DNA of 64,000 nucleotides. It comes from Undaria pinnatifida. Its lineage: Eukaryota > Sar > Phaeophyceae > Laminariales > Alariaceae. Made by a program: the position numbers and the translations under genes. The notes under the pieces are model-generated. The model saw nothing but the letters and a program-made list of their open reading frames with translations. It was not told where the DNA came from and did no database searches. Each line of letters begins with the position of its first letter. Within the stretch, counting starts at the first letter, position 1. This document shows, piece after piece, positions 43,190 through 55,559 of this stretch. The stretch is from contig JABAKD010000026.1 in NCBI GenBank assembly GCA_012845835.1, positions 9,905,699-9,969,698 on the forward strand. Direction: 5' to 3'.

Positions 43190-43545
43190 TATTTCACTTA
43201 CCGCCGGACTGCTATGTAACAGGTAGTGGGGGTGGTCGCGGTTGGTGGTGGGTGGGTGGTGGGGGGGTGGTGGGTAGGTGGTGGGTGGAAGGTGCATTGC
43301 CTGGCAGGTTCGTAGATCCTTTCGTAGCTGGGTTAATTGTTTCGTGCTGTGGGGGTTGGCCTTATTTATGTTGGTCGGTGGGTAGTGGTGGTGGGTGGTG
43401 GGTGGTTGGTGGTGGTGGTGGGTAGGTGGATGCTCTGAGAGGTGGTCGGCGGGTTGGCGGATCCTTTCGTACGTGGATAAACTTTTAATGTTGTGGGGGT
43501 TGGCCTTATTTAGCATTTTCTTGTTTTCAACGCTATTAAACCGGC
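43190..43545. repeat. GGT/GGGT-rich direct duplication
   Basis: Two G/T-rich stretches (43220-43290 and 43375-43430, many GGTGGTGGGTGG words) are each followed by GATCCTTTCGTA... and TGTGGGGGTTGGCCTTATTTA (43313-43372, 43460-43514), so a unit of about 150 bp is duplicated. The His/Pro-rich minus-strand frame is a consequence of the repeat. Confidence 0.65.
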
Positions 43546-43584
43546 CGAGAAGAAATTGGATGCTTCGGGAGTACCACTAGGAAG

Positions 43585-44070
43585 TAGTGGGTAACCTGCA
43601 GTGCTCTAGAGGGGCCACTATACAACAGTGTACTTGATGCTCTACACAACGCAAGAAATGAAAGAAGAACGAGAAATGTCATCTTGTTGGTGCAGCAGCA
43701 GTAATACAGTTGCTGTGCAGAAGGTCTCACGTGGGCGAGGACCAGCCAAGGCACACCCCATCTTCTCAGTGTACTGCTTTGCCAAGCCTTATCACAGGTA
43801 ATAGCTGAGAGCGCACTGCCCAAAACATTGCATGTGACAAACATGTGGTTGACAAATTTTGCTGCTGACGTACTATAAAGGGACCACTACAGCGGAGTAC
43901 TTGCTTGATGCTCCTTATTGCAGAAGATGAGAGAAGGACGAGGGGTATAATCGTGTCGGTGCAGCAGCCATACAAGCTAGGTCTGACGTCGGTGAGGACC
44001 GGCTAAGTCAATGTACTTCTCTGCCAAGCCTGATCACAAGCAAAGCTGATGGCGTACTGCCCACAGACCT
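43585..44070. repeat. Diverged ~260-bp tandem duplication
   Basis: GGGGCCACTATACAACAGTG, TTGATGCTC, GGTGCAGCAGC, GCGAGGACCAGCCAAG, CTTTGCCAAGCCTTATCAC and GCGCACTGCCCA occur in order, and again in altered form from 43878 to 44065. Confidence 0.6.
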
Positions 44071-45600
44071 ATAAGCACATGATACGACATCCATGAAAAA
44101 TGTGCTTGTGCTGAAGGTGACATAAATGTGCCTGACACAGTGGTTGAACGAACAATTTTTATCAGCACGTTATTGTTTAAAACAAGTCGTAGACAGGGCT
44201 TAAATTTTGCCTGCCCCTTTCAAGGAAATTACAAAATAATTTCTGAACTTTCCGTTTCGGCTGAATGTCGCCCTGTGTCTGGTCGAGCGGTCGATGAGCG
44301 TGGAAATGGCTGGCGGACCGTTGAGGCTGTCCATGTGTGCTCACACTACCCTACTGGGCTCGGAGAGGATCAAAGCTTACTTTGCCAATGTCGAAATATT
44401 GTTGATGCTGCGAACGCCATGGGCGGATTGGTGGGTGCACGGTGGTCCACCTGGGTGGATGCAGGGCGATGAGCTCGCGACGTACAGATTTCCTCTCAAA
44501 CCCTCCACCTATAATGACGAAATTCGGCCGAGGCCAACGACATGTGCTAGGGTCTCGAGGAAAGCAAAAATTGTCGACATGATGCAGCTGTCGCCAGGGA
44601 AGGCTTTTGAGGGTAAAAAAGGCGTGGTCTGGAGCTTCTGTGGGAAAGGCGACACACACGGTCTTGATATTGAGCCAAACAACTCTCACAGAACCTAAGG
44701 TTATTCTGAGAGGATCACGCCGAAGTTACACGTCATGCGCCGTTACGCATCACTCTGTATTCTGGAATGTTCTTTTTGACGGCAAAGAAGAGCATTCGAG
44801 GCGCCTACATCTCGTACATATCACGGTAACCGGTGCTGTAGTTGGGTACAGAATGTCGCGGCGAACGCGCAAGAGGATATACACATCAGCCGCACACCAA
44901 AAACAAACTTTGCATGCCGCTCACCCTGTGTCCCTGCCTACGATGATTGCTCCTACAACACATTGCTTCCGCAAACGCTTCTAATAATGTTGAATTTGGA
45001 GTTTCCGGGTACTGTTTCCGGCTCACAAGACCACCTATGATCATCTTGACTGCGTTGTAAAATCCCAGGTACCCTCACGTGATCGAAACACCATTGCTTG
45101 TGGAGTTCGACACAAGATTGCGGCGTTTTGTAAGTGGGAAACAATTAACCCCGTTTTTCATTCTGCCGTGTGCGACCGGATTTTACAATCACCGCCGAGT
45201 CGCGATGCACCGAGGATAGAGAAGCATCCAAGTATATATCGAAGGTTTAAGGTCATAACCTGAAATCACAACGTCGGTATGGAGCATCTGTTTTCTGTGC
45301 GAATATATTCAGAGATGGCATCAAAGTTTCTGTGAAGAACACCTGTGATAAGAAAGGGAAGTTATATACTCGAAAGAGCGCTTGAGGCCCAAGCGAAGGG
45401 AAAAGGAAAGAAACGAGAGAGAGGAGAGTTGTCATGGTGAACTGGATAGCCACTTGATCATCACGGAATAATGACCGTGGTTCAGTAGAACACCGGGAAA
45501 ACAGGACAATCTTGACATACTCAAGAGTACGTGTACATCTAAGCTCCACTGAATATTCAACGGAAGATTCGACGTAAGATGCAACTGCGTACCCCATTCG
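44071..45600. other. No secure gene; overlapping open frames
   Basis: 44128-44700 is open in two plus frames and one minus frame. The minus one includes WPRPNFVIIGGGFERKSVRR, the plus one WADWWVHGGPPGWMQGDELA. Neither shows a domain I know, and no splice pair was convincing. They are recorded as unrecognised. Confidence 0.25.
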
Positions 45601-48600
45601 GGCTAATAGACTGCACGGATAGACTGCGCATTAACTTAGATATGAATCAAACCTCCATATTCCCAACACCCCTCTGCGATCTCCGAGCCAAAACCCCTTC
45701 GGTCGATGCATCCCGCCTCCACGCTCTCGCCCAATTAGGGGGGTGCCCCTTCCAATCCAGCCGCACCCGGAGAGGATGAAAGCCCATTTGCGGTGGAAGA
45801 CATTTTTCCATGCCTGTACAACTCCGACGAAACGCGGACGAAAATATTTCTCAGGGGTCGACACCGCCCCGCCCGTGTGGAACTCCAATCCCATTGGCCG
45901 CTGGTTGGCGGTAGCGGCATAGACGTAGTGGGAGATGGGGCCCACATTCCCAATTGAAAAATGCATCCGTACCTCTACAACCCCGACATCCTGCGGACGA
46001 TAAACGATACCCCGAAGCGACACCTCCACGGACGGTGAAGAAACCACAGCCCCGTCGACTTATCGCTGATTGCGTGGAGCTCGTACATAGAGCCAGCGTC
46101 GCATGGAGACGAAAGCGTCCCACCTCAGAACCGTTGTCCTTCGATGAGCTCACAGACGCATGCTACGATAGAGGTAGAACTTTTCGTCTAAACGGTTTCT
46201 GAAAGAAAGTGCTGCTTAATCAAAAGTCGTTGGAAATAGGACATTGTTCTCCATGATTCTTGCTGTATACCTAGGCCATGGGATTTTTCATCCCGTAGCA
46301 GTTGTAATTTTCTCTAATCAGTTTTTGGGAGAGGCCCTAAGCACCCAGATTGATGAATGTGAGTAAAAATAGTTGAACCTCTACCGTTGCACCCGTCTAC
46401 AACTTTGACAATCTGGAAACAATATTGGATGTACCTCGGGTTGACACCACCCCGAACCATATGGAAGTCGCAAGTTCAGCAAGCCGATCCGGAATAATAG
46501 GCTGAGGCTCGTGTACAAAGCTCTTCCCGCATAGGATACGGTCCCATCGTCGGGGCATAATTTCTTCCATACCTCTTCAACTTCGACAACCGGTATACGA
46601 AAACGGATTTTTCCGGTGTCGATGGCACCCCACGCAGTCTCTAAACCCCAATCCCGTTGGCCAACAACTGATTTTCATGAACTCCTATCACCAGCGTTGC
46701 CAAGGGACCTCAGCGGCCTGCCCAGGTGGGCAGTTCCATCGCAACCGGGAGGACTAAGCCCCCACTCTTTATTTCCGGTGCAGAACCCTCCGTAACGCTA
46801 TATATCTGACGACACGGTTTTGCAAGGTTGAGCTCCCGGGTCGACACATCATCGGAGTGGATACCCGAACCAGGTTGGCTGATTGGTAATTGGCTAGGGT
46901 TCGTATATGGAGCCAACGCCATCAGGCGAAAGTAGGCTCCACCCTCGGAAAATTAATCCTTCGATAGTGGTTCACCTCTGACGAAATGCGGACAAAAATC
47001 GGGTTTTACCGGATCGACACATCCCCAAACGGTGTGGAAGCCCCAATATAATTTTTTAATCGCTGATTCGCTGGAGCGCGTTGAGTTAACGCCCCCGGGG
47101 TTGGATGGACGCCGACCCATGGGGTGCGGAGTTCCGGCACACCCGGAGGCGCAGGATCGTACCTTCAGATCCCAACTTTCCGTACCTCCACAACTCCTAT
47201 ATTCCTCGGAAGGCAACGTAGCTTCCCCGGGGCGGCACCGCCTCGCGCTCTGTATTAACCTGATATTCTCTGGTCGATCGCAAAATTGACTGGGACTTGT
47301 CCGACAACCAGCGGACGAAAAAATATATACACCGAGTTGAGATTGCCACGCAGAGCCTGTAAACCTAACCCCGCCGGCCGATCGCTGATTGGCTGGAGAT
47401 CGTATAAAGAACCAGCGTCACCTGGGAACGGTAGTTTTCCCCACCATAAGCGCAATTCCTTCAATATGTCTTCAAATTCGTCATACAGGTGACTAAAATC
47501 GAGTTCTACCGCCCTGAACGCTGGGGATAACCCCGTTGTTGTTGGCTTATCTTTGATGTTCTAGAAATTCTACAGCCAGCGCCATGTTAAGGAAATAGAG
47601 GCACACCACAAGGAAACAGGTCCGCCATACCCTGGGGGTATTACGGCCCAACTTCTAGGTGAGAACTTCCCTCGTATCTCTACAGCCCCAAACCGGAGGA
47701 CGACAACGATGAAATCATGGGTCGACACCGCCCCGCGCGGTGTGGAAATCTCAACCTGATTGAAGTTTTGATGATTGGCTAGCGCTCGCATATAGAGTCA
47801 AATCCATGTATTGCATATTCGCCGGAACGAGGAGATTTCCCGAGTCCAATCCACCCGGCAGGGTGTAGAAACTCCACTTTCGTTAGCTACTCGTTGATTT
47901 GCCGGAGCTCGTAGAGTCAACGTCACGGGGAAGGATAGAGGCCCGCCCAAGGGGGCGAATTCCGCCGTTCCGGGAGGATAGGATGGTACCCCCGCACAAG
48001 AGTAATTCCGTAATTCTACAACTCCGATATGTCAGGGACGAAAAGCAAGATTTCTCGGGTCGACACCATCTCGCACAGTGTGCAAACCTCAACGTCGTTG
48101 GATGATTGCCGATGCACTGGACGTCAATGAGCCAGCGCCTTGAAAGGATTGACGCCTACCAATGGCGGGCTGATCGTCAGTACCCGGGTGCGATACAGAA
48201 ATACCTCGGTGTACTGACAACTCTGATAACCCGGGGACGAAAACGGTATTCTTCACGGTCGGCACCGTTTCGCACGGTGTGGAAGCCCCAACGCGACTGC
48301 CTGGTTGCTGATTGCCTGGGGATCGTACATGGAACAAGTGCTACCGGGGAGCATAGATTCAGGTCTCTTCTTCGGATTTGCTTCGATGTACTTGCAATCC
48401 CGGCAACGTGAAGAAAAAAACGGGAGACGGCCGGATCGACACCACATCGCAGTTGTGAAACCCAATCCAACCACGTCATCGCTGATTTGCTGGTCGCGTT
48501 CGTGTAGACACCCCCTGATCAGAAGTCCTTCTATACGTCTATAACTCTGACAATCCTGGAACGAGAATGTAGTTCTCCTGACTCAACATCGCCACCGGCC

Positions 48601-49130
48601 GTATGAAACCCTAGTGCCAATGCTGGGTTGTGCACCATACCTCGGAACTTGCATATAGAGTCAGAGCTACCAAGGATTGAACCATTGTCATCGCCGGTGT
48701 ACAAAGTTTCATCCGTACATCTGCAGTTCAACCAACTGACGCAACAGGCAATCCCCGGCGTCAATATCGCCATGCATAGTGTGGAAACACCAGACCCACC
48801 GAACCATCGCTTGCTGGCGGGGGCGCGTTCATAGAGCCAACACTACCGGGGAAAGTTATACTCCTATCCTTGGCGCAGCAGTCCTTCAATGTCTCTACAA
48901 CTTCGACCACCAGCAGACGAACATGGAGCCCCCCTTGTCGGCACCGCTCCGCACGGCGTTGCAACCCTAAACCGACCGGCCGATCGCTGATTTGTGAATT
49001 TCGTGTGCATAATCAGCGCCACCAGGAGAGTATAGGCGAGTCAGTAGCCGTAAACCTCCGACAACCCCGGGACCACAACCGAGTTATCCTCGGCCGATAG
49101 CGGCCCTCACAGTTAGCGGTGTCAATGAAG
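45600..49130. repeat. Old, diverged ~180-bp satellite array
   Basis: A loose consensus recurs: CTCTACAACTCCGACA, then GGACGAAAA, GGGTCGACACCGCCCCGCAC, GGTGTGGAAGCCCCAA, GGCCGATCGCTGATTGGC and GGAGCTCGTATATAGAGCCA, then GCGCCACC. The GTCGACACC landmark is seen near 45857, 46438, 46839, 47013, 47720, 48058, 48258, 48436, 48578, 48760 and 48939; the best-spaced intervals are 142-200 bp, mostly about 180. Individual copies differ at many positions, so the array is old. Numerous short ORFs follow the repeat and are not genes. Confidence 0.75.
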
Positions 49131-50809
49131 AGTGATTCCACCTCAAATATTCTATCCAAAAACTTCGGATCGACCAGGAAAGAAAGTATAATACATGTTG
49201 ATCAATGTCACCTGAGAAATAGTGGCATGAGTGAGGTGATGTGAACCAGTACACGTTTTATAATAGAAGTTTCAATTAGTGCGAAAATTGCTGTCAACGT
49301 TCTTTCTTATGTACGTTGTCTTTCTTGGTCGAGGTGTGTTAAAACCCCCCAAAAGGCAAAAGAACGCTTAGAATCTGGAACGATAAGCAACCTTGCTTGC
49401 TCTTGATTAGTTATCACGTCGAACAGTTTCCTAGCGTTCCCATCCAGACCGTGAATGGAATCGGAAAAAAATGTCCCAGACTAGCAAATAATGTACAGAA
49501 AAACGGAACGGCCTACTTGGAACGAGATTCAGAGAACCTATTGGTGTTGCAAGTGGTTCTCCCTAGGTGTGAGGCCCACGAGGGTATGGGTGCTCATGGG
49601 ATGACTTAACACTCACGTTGCGGAGTGTGTGTGGACGTCGTCGGGCTCTCCCGTGGCAGGAGCCACGCAATACCGCCATGGTCTGACGAGATAGTTCACG
49701 AGGTCAATGACCGGGTTGCAAACGAAGCTCCGGCAATATATATTCTGGCAAACGCGTGGCACCCTAGTTGTTGAGGTAGCCTTCGTCGATCCACGAGGAG
49801 GGCAATATCACAACTTCTTGATTAGCCCCAAGGGCGACACTTGGATGGCTAGTGCCGTCTTCTGTGAGGTGTGCCTTGAAAAGTACTTGCATGTGAAATC
49901 GCTATCTGTTTCTCGAGGAATCGCTTCCCACGTGAGGGCTCCTCTGCCTTAGAGTCGAGCTGCACGGTCCCGCCGGGAAGGTGTGTTGCGCTAACTATAT
50001 GTTCAGGTCGATAGAAAATTCACTAGTGTCACAGTGTCACATCGGACACAACCAAGTTCGAATAAAATGAATGAATGCCAACGGCGTCGTTCCATTCCAT
50101 CCGTCCCGACGAGGTCGAAATAAGTGAAGACACCCCCCCAGAGTTGTTTCAGCTAGCGAAATAAACCGAACGTTGAATCAATCCTTGGGGGTTTGGAATA
50201 TGTGTCAATCAGACTTGAACCGCCAGCTGCGTCTTAGAGACGAACGTACAACCTGCAGTGAATGGGGTGGATGAATAAAAGGCGGAAGTACAAAAACACG
50301 CAGTGTCTGCAGCAGCAACACAAAGCGTGTCGGTAAGCAACAAATAGACAGCGACACCCTCAGCAGCAACAAACCGCAGAACAACATCAGCAGCAACAGC
50401 AGTAGCAGAGATAGGACGGCGGCGGTACTTTAGCAACAGAAACAAAAATTGCGGTGGTAAAAACAGCACACCAAAGCAGGGGCAGCATGTTGCACGGAAT
50501 GTTGTAGGCCGTTGTGTTTCTATGCAGCAGCATCAGAGAGAGGAAGATCCATATAGCACGAGAGAGTAAGACACCATCACCACCGGTCCGGCAGCGTCGC
50601 AACGGCGACAGCAGCAGAGAGAGCTCGCGATACAGGTCGTGGCAACAGATGAGTAACACCAGCAGCTTCAGTAGCACGCAATCTGCATAAAGAAACTCCT
50701 GGCGAAGAAAAAACATTAACAAGCATTACTCGTGACCCTTTTGCAGCTACAACATGCAGCAACAGAGAGGAGAGGGTCCTAGGGGCAAAAGAGACCAACA
50801 ACACCGTCA
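49131..50809. other. No gene recognised; CAG/GCA-rich segment
   Basis: An 81-codon frame at 49707-49952 (WQTRGTLVVEVAFVDPRGGQ) is unrecognised. 50290-50420 is rich in CAGCAGCAACA repeats. The rest shows no feature. Confidence 0.3.
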
Positions 50810-51463
50810 TGTGAAGAAGTTTGTGGGGTATTAGTCCCATTGACCACTTGCAAAATGTCAACCAATAGCTTACCCAAACTAAGCCGTATAACATTGTCCC
50901 CCACCTGAAACGGAGGGATAGCAGGTCGGCCAGATATACGTACGGGCGGACGCGTCAATATCCAATCGGTTTAATTTCCTGAGGATGAAGGGAGAGTAGT
51001 TTTCAAGTTCGACATGGGAAAATCTGAAATCATTTCTCATTATGGATGGAGGAATTCAACCCCCCGACCCGAAAACCCCATGGTGTGTCCACGACGAAAT
51101 TTGTTCAAGAATTAGTGAGGTATTAGCACTTGCGAAAGTTTAACCAGTAGTTTTCCCTAACTAAGTTTTAAAACACTGTCCCCTCCTGAAACGGCGTGCG
51201 AGCAGGTCGACCGGATATACAGGCGGGCGTGTCAATATCGAAGCGGTTTCGTTTCCTGGGGATACCAGGAATATTTTTTTTTCAAGTTCGACATGGGGAA
51301 AGACGTCGACTTTTTTGTACTGTGGATAGTTGAATTCGAACCCACAACCCAGAAACACATGGCCTGTCGACGACGCCAATTGTTAAGGAATTAGTGGGTA
51401 TTAGTTCTCTTGATAACTTGCGAAATGTTAGCAAATAGCTTACTCAAACTAAGCCTTTTAACA
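50810..51463 (-). mobile_element. Tandem miniature LTR retrotransposon with GTCA target duplication
   Basis: Three LTRs (50810-50893, 51102-51175, 51381-51463, each TG...ACA) alternate with two interiors of about 200 bp, the same family as 24147-24520. GTCA lies directly outside both ends (50806-50809, 51464-51467), a 4-bp target duplication that fixes the boundaries. On the minus strand the right LTR is followed by TTGGCGTCGTCGACAGGCC, a primer-binding-site candidate. The interiors have no ORF. The LTR-interior-LTR-interior-LTR order is a typical product of unequal recombination between LTRs. Confidence 0.8.
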
Positions 51464-52284
51464 GTCAGGAGTATTTCACAAGATCACAGCAGCAACAAAA
51501 AATGGAGCCACTATTAATAGTACAAGGTTCCTCGGGTGACACCACGCGCTCAATGAGGCGAAGGCTAGAAGAGCGCGTAGCCCATAGGATCACATGGATA
51601 GTAGCAATGATTTACAGTAGGACGGCAGTTCCTCAGCAGTAGCGACAGTGACTGATAATCGCAAAGAGACGACCATGACTCAACGCGACGGTGGCCGATA
51701 GGGACACATGGAAATAGTAACGTTTTGCACGAAGACGGTAATTCACAGCCGGAAGTCGACAATGACCGACATGACCACATATTATTTGAAACAACAAAAA
51801 GATGATGTCGAGACGGAAGATAATGCAGACGTGGTCGATAGCCGAGAAGAAATCACGGTCTAGTCCATGAACAAAAAAAAACGACACTCCACTCAATCTT
51901 GGCGTCTCACGTGTCGAAGCCGCGAAAATACGAATATATCCGCATTGTTGTTTTGACGCCAGGAGATGCGTATGCGTTAACTAATACTCAGAACGAATGA
52001 GGACATACCCTCAGCAGCGCACGTGAACCAACATTTTCTAAACTCAACGAAGCCAATACCGCACGAAAACACGTTAGTTATAATACATCCCCGGCTCCGT
52101 GTGTACAAAACGGGCTATGCGACAAATGAGGATTATTCAAATACCGGATTTCGCCCTGCTATATAATATTGAACGTGGTCCAGTAACATGAGTTTTGGTA
52201 GTGGTTTTCCCCATGCGGGGTACCTGATAGAATGTATCGAACTACTAGTTTCACAGCAGCAGTTTTATATTTGTTACCAAAAAG
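51464..52284. other. No gene recognised
   Basis: Weak duplication of the phrase CATAGGATCACATGGATAGTAG / CCGATAGGGACACATGGAAATAG at about 51583 and 51695 (shortened words CACATGG and ATAGTA shared). No coding region was recognised. Confidence 0.3.
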
Positions 52285-54330
52285 AAAACACACTGCATGA
52301 AGCTGTGAGATCGAAGATTTTGTCGAAAATCATCTTTGCAAGCTGTGTGTGATACTCTGATCGCGCGTATTACGGGTTGTGTATCCTCACTAAGGATATT
52401 GGTCGGCGATTCCCCGTGCAACTACAGTGTAGCTATCAGGGTCAACAGGGTGATGTTAGTCAGTCTGTGCGCGGGAACTATAAAACCCGTTTTTGAGGGG
52501 GACAAAATATGAAAGCTGTGCAAGGAAATGCATGAGTTTATCAAGTGAATCCTGCAAATCGAATAACCGGTGTGGGAAGGGCGGAGCTTTCAAGGACGCG
52601 GGGGCCCGGATTTGATCAAGAGGGGGAGCAAGGGGGTGGGACGGGCGGGGCAGCTTAATCTGTGCGTGGAAACTATAATCCTATCGTGTAAGTCGTGAAA
52701 TCCGTGAGTAAAGGGCGGAGCGCTTGAGGGGGTGGGGGTGGGGGTTGTGGGCGGGAAGAGGGGGGGGTGGGGGGGCAGAAAGGGTCTTCAAACCATCATC
52801 ATTAGATCGTACATATGTAGGGGTTTGTTATACACGTGGTACTTGGTATAGGCGATGGTGCGGGTGGTGGGGAAGGAGAGGGCGTTGGGGGCAGGGGCAT
52901 GAATAAAAGCGACGTCACAGATGGGTAGAAAGATAATGAAGTGATATCAATTGCGTAGAAGTGTTAATTACTCTGGCTAATTTCTACTTAAGGGCGGGGA
53001 AAGAAAACGAAGGGGGGGGGGGGGGAATGAATTGGAGCTAAGGTATAGTTGGCTAGAAAGATAATGACGTTATATCAGCCGGCTGGCAGTGTTTACTAAT
53101 CTCAGGCAGTTTTTTATTTTAGGTGTGGCGTTTGAACAAGAGGGATCGGGGGGAAGGGTAGGCTGGGCGCGACACTTCAATATTTGCGCGGAAACTATAA
53201 ATCCTTAAAGGGAACAAATCTGACGGTTGTAACAAGAAGATATCTTTTTATATCACCTGCCTGGTATATAATATTATTGTGGAAGATTTAATGTTAGATG
53301 GACACAAAGACTATGAGGTGATATCAGCCGGCTGGTTGTGTTTACTACTCTGGCAGATTTGGATTTAAGGTGGGGCGTTTGAAAAAGAGGGATCGGGGGG
53401 GGGGGGGGGCGGACAGAACACTTTAATATGCGCGCGGAAACAAAAAATCCTTAAAGGGGACAAAGCTGAGGATTATACCAAGAAGACACCCCTATATATC
53501 ACCTACCTGGTATTTTTCATTATTTTGGAAGATTTAATGTTACATGTGGTATGTAACGCAATTATTTGGTGTAGTAAAGAACGGGTTATAGATTCATAAT
53601 TTGTTGTTGTACATTGATCGCTAGATAAAATACACAACCATGTAGTTTCCATTTTTTTTCTGACATGGCTAATTGTATGAAAGATACATATATTGCAAAT
53701 TACAACAGGAGAGGTGATGTGGTCGTTCAATGTGACCACCATTGAGCGCGGGAGAGAGAAGTGCTTCGTCAGTGTTTTGAAAGGAAAGCTTGGTGTACCC
53801 GCACTCAATGACGTTACCTCGTTAGTCATACTTCGTTTGGCATAGGTTGGGAGGCGATCTTGTACAAAGTACTCTATGTAACGAGTAGATGGGTAGTGTG
53901 GTTTACCGCAATTTTAACATATCTGCCTGTTCTTCCTTTTGAAATCAACATTGGCTCAAATGTACGATGTTACGCCCAAAATTTTCACCGTGCCGATGTG
54001 GAGCTCTGAGGTTGCAAATTCTAAAACAGAGATGCATCTTACAAACACAACAAGCGAAGTGATGCGGCCATGATATGTCACCACTATCGAACACGAGGGT
54101 GACTTTACTTCGTTAGACATGTGCTACTGCCTTTGGTAAAGTTTGTCAGGCGACCATGCGTTTGGTAGAGATTGTCAGGCGATCATGCAGACGGCCGGTA
54201 GACAGGAAATACCCTGCATAATAGTTTGGTAGTGTAGTTTACCGCAGTGTTAACATATATGTCTGTATTTCGTTTTCACATTGCTATATTCTAGTGTACG
54301 ATTATACGCCCCGTTTTCTCCCCACTGCCG
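52285..54330 (+). repeat. G/C-tract repeat family, long copy 4
   Basis: Collinear with 35085-37085. GCTGTGAGATCGAAGATTTT leads, then G-run subunits (for example 52755-52785, 53013-53027, 53394-53411), then the G-run-free end with CAACAGGAGAGGTGATGTGG and TTTGGCATAGGTTGGGAGGC. An additional partial end copy (54020-54265) follows, so the distal part is duplicated. Confidence 0.8.
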
Positions 54331-55559
54331 TCGGAGATGTTGTGGTCCTGTCGATGTCGCGTCCATGTCTGGTGCTCTTGTTAGTGGTGATCATGAGAAC
54401 ACGCCTTAGCGTGTAGTAGATGATCACTGAGTGATTTTATTCTCTCTTACATCAAGCCAGGTATTAGTAGTATATATGTCAACGCAACCGCTTGCTTGAA
54501 AACGAAAAATAAAATTCCTCAGGCCTAGTACATAGTTTGTAAATTTATAGAGCGTATGATAATTCAATGGAACGATAGAGATGCCTTGCGCAACAACGAA
54601 TACAACGATTGACAATCAACGTAAAATCAACTACATAAATCAAATCCGCAGCACCAACAACAATAATCGACAAAACATACATCGAAGGCGTTGTACATCC
54701 GGAGACTGAACATACCGTACCTGCTATTATTATATTGTATGTAGACGTTTTGACACTACTCTGTTGAGATTACAGGGGACGAGTCGGCATTGGAAGGCGT
54801 ATTTGATGGTGGTGAGTGTGGACTGGCCATAACAATCGAGAAGCCGTGAGCACAAAAAAGTGCGAAAATAAAGTGCGCTGTCATGATCCCATCACGACGT
54901 ACGATGTCCTACTAAATGAGAATAACAACAACAGCATCGAACAACACCGGCAAAAAGAATAGGTATGCGATGCGCTGCATATATCAGGTATATACGCACA
55001 GCACCAACAATATCGTATGCACGTTGACATTTGGACACCATTCTGCTGTTGAGATTACATTGAGGGGAGGGGCGTGTTGAAAGAGTCCAATTCACCACAG
55101 AACATGTACGGGTAGGTTTACGATTTACGGTCGTACTGTGCGTGCAGGTTGCGAGTACAGGTGGCGCCTGTTCAGTCTTCGAAAGTAGTGAGAGATGGGC
55201 AAAGCGAGCCGACAAACGCCGAAAAAAAATCTATCAATCGACGGTATCGAGAGAGCAAGCCTGAGAGACGGTAAAGCAAGCCTACTTTCGTGGAAAAAAA
55301 TCCGAACACGACATCATAATTTCAATCGTAGATTGTACTATGTCAGCAGTTACAAATATATTCGACACGGAGAGCAGCCTACGTTCACCGACGAGCGCGA
55401 AAAGAGGGATCTGGGAACTGAAGGGTGGCCTGTGGGAGGATGGAATGCAGCGGCGAAGGAAGCATTTCCGCAAAAGGACAATTGACAACAATTTTACAGT
55501 AACACAGAAATAAATACCATCAGCAGCAACGCGCTTATACATATGTACCACCAAGTGTT
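54331..55559. other. No secure gene; loose internal duplication
   Basis: CAGCACCAACAA and CTGTTGAGATTACA occur twice about 290-360 bp apart (54650/55000 and 54761/55040), indicating an old duplication. A 96-codon frame at 55195-55485 (GKASRQTPKKNLSIDGIERA) is lysine/arginine-rich and unrecognised. Confidence 0.3.

Noticed and set aside
44128-44700. Host gene on either strand
   Set aside because: Several frames are open at once, none with a recognisable domain or convincing splice sites.
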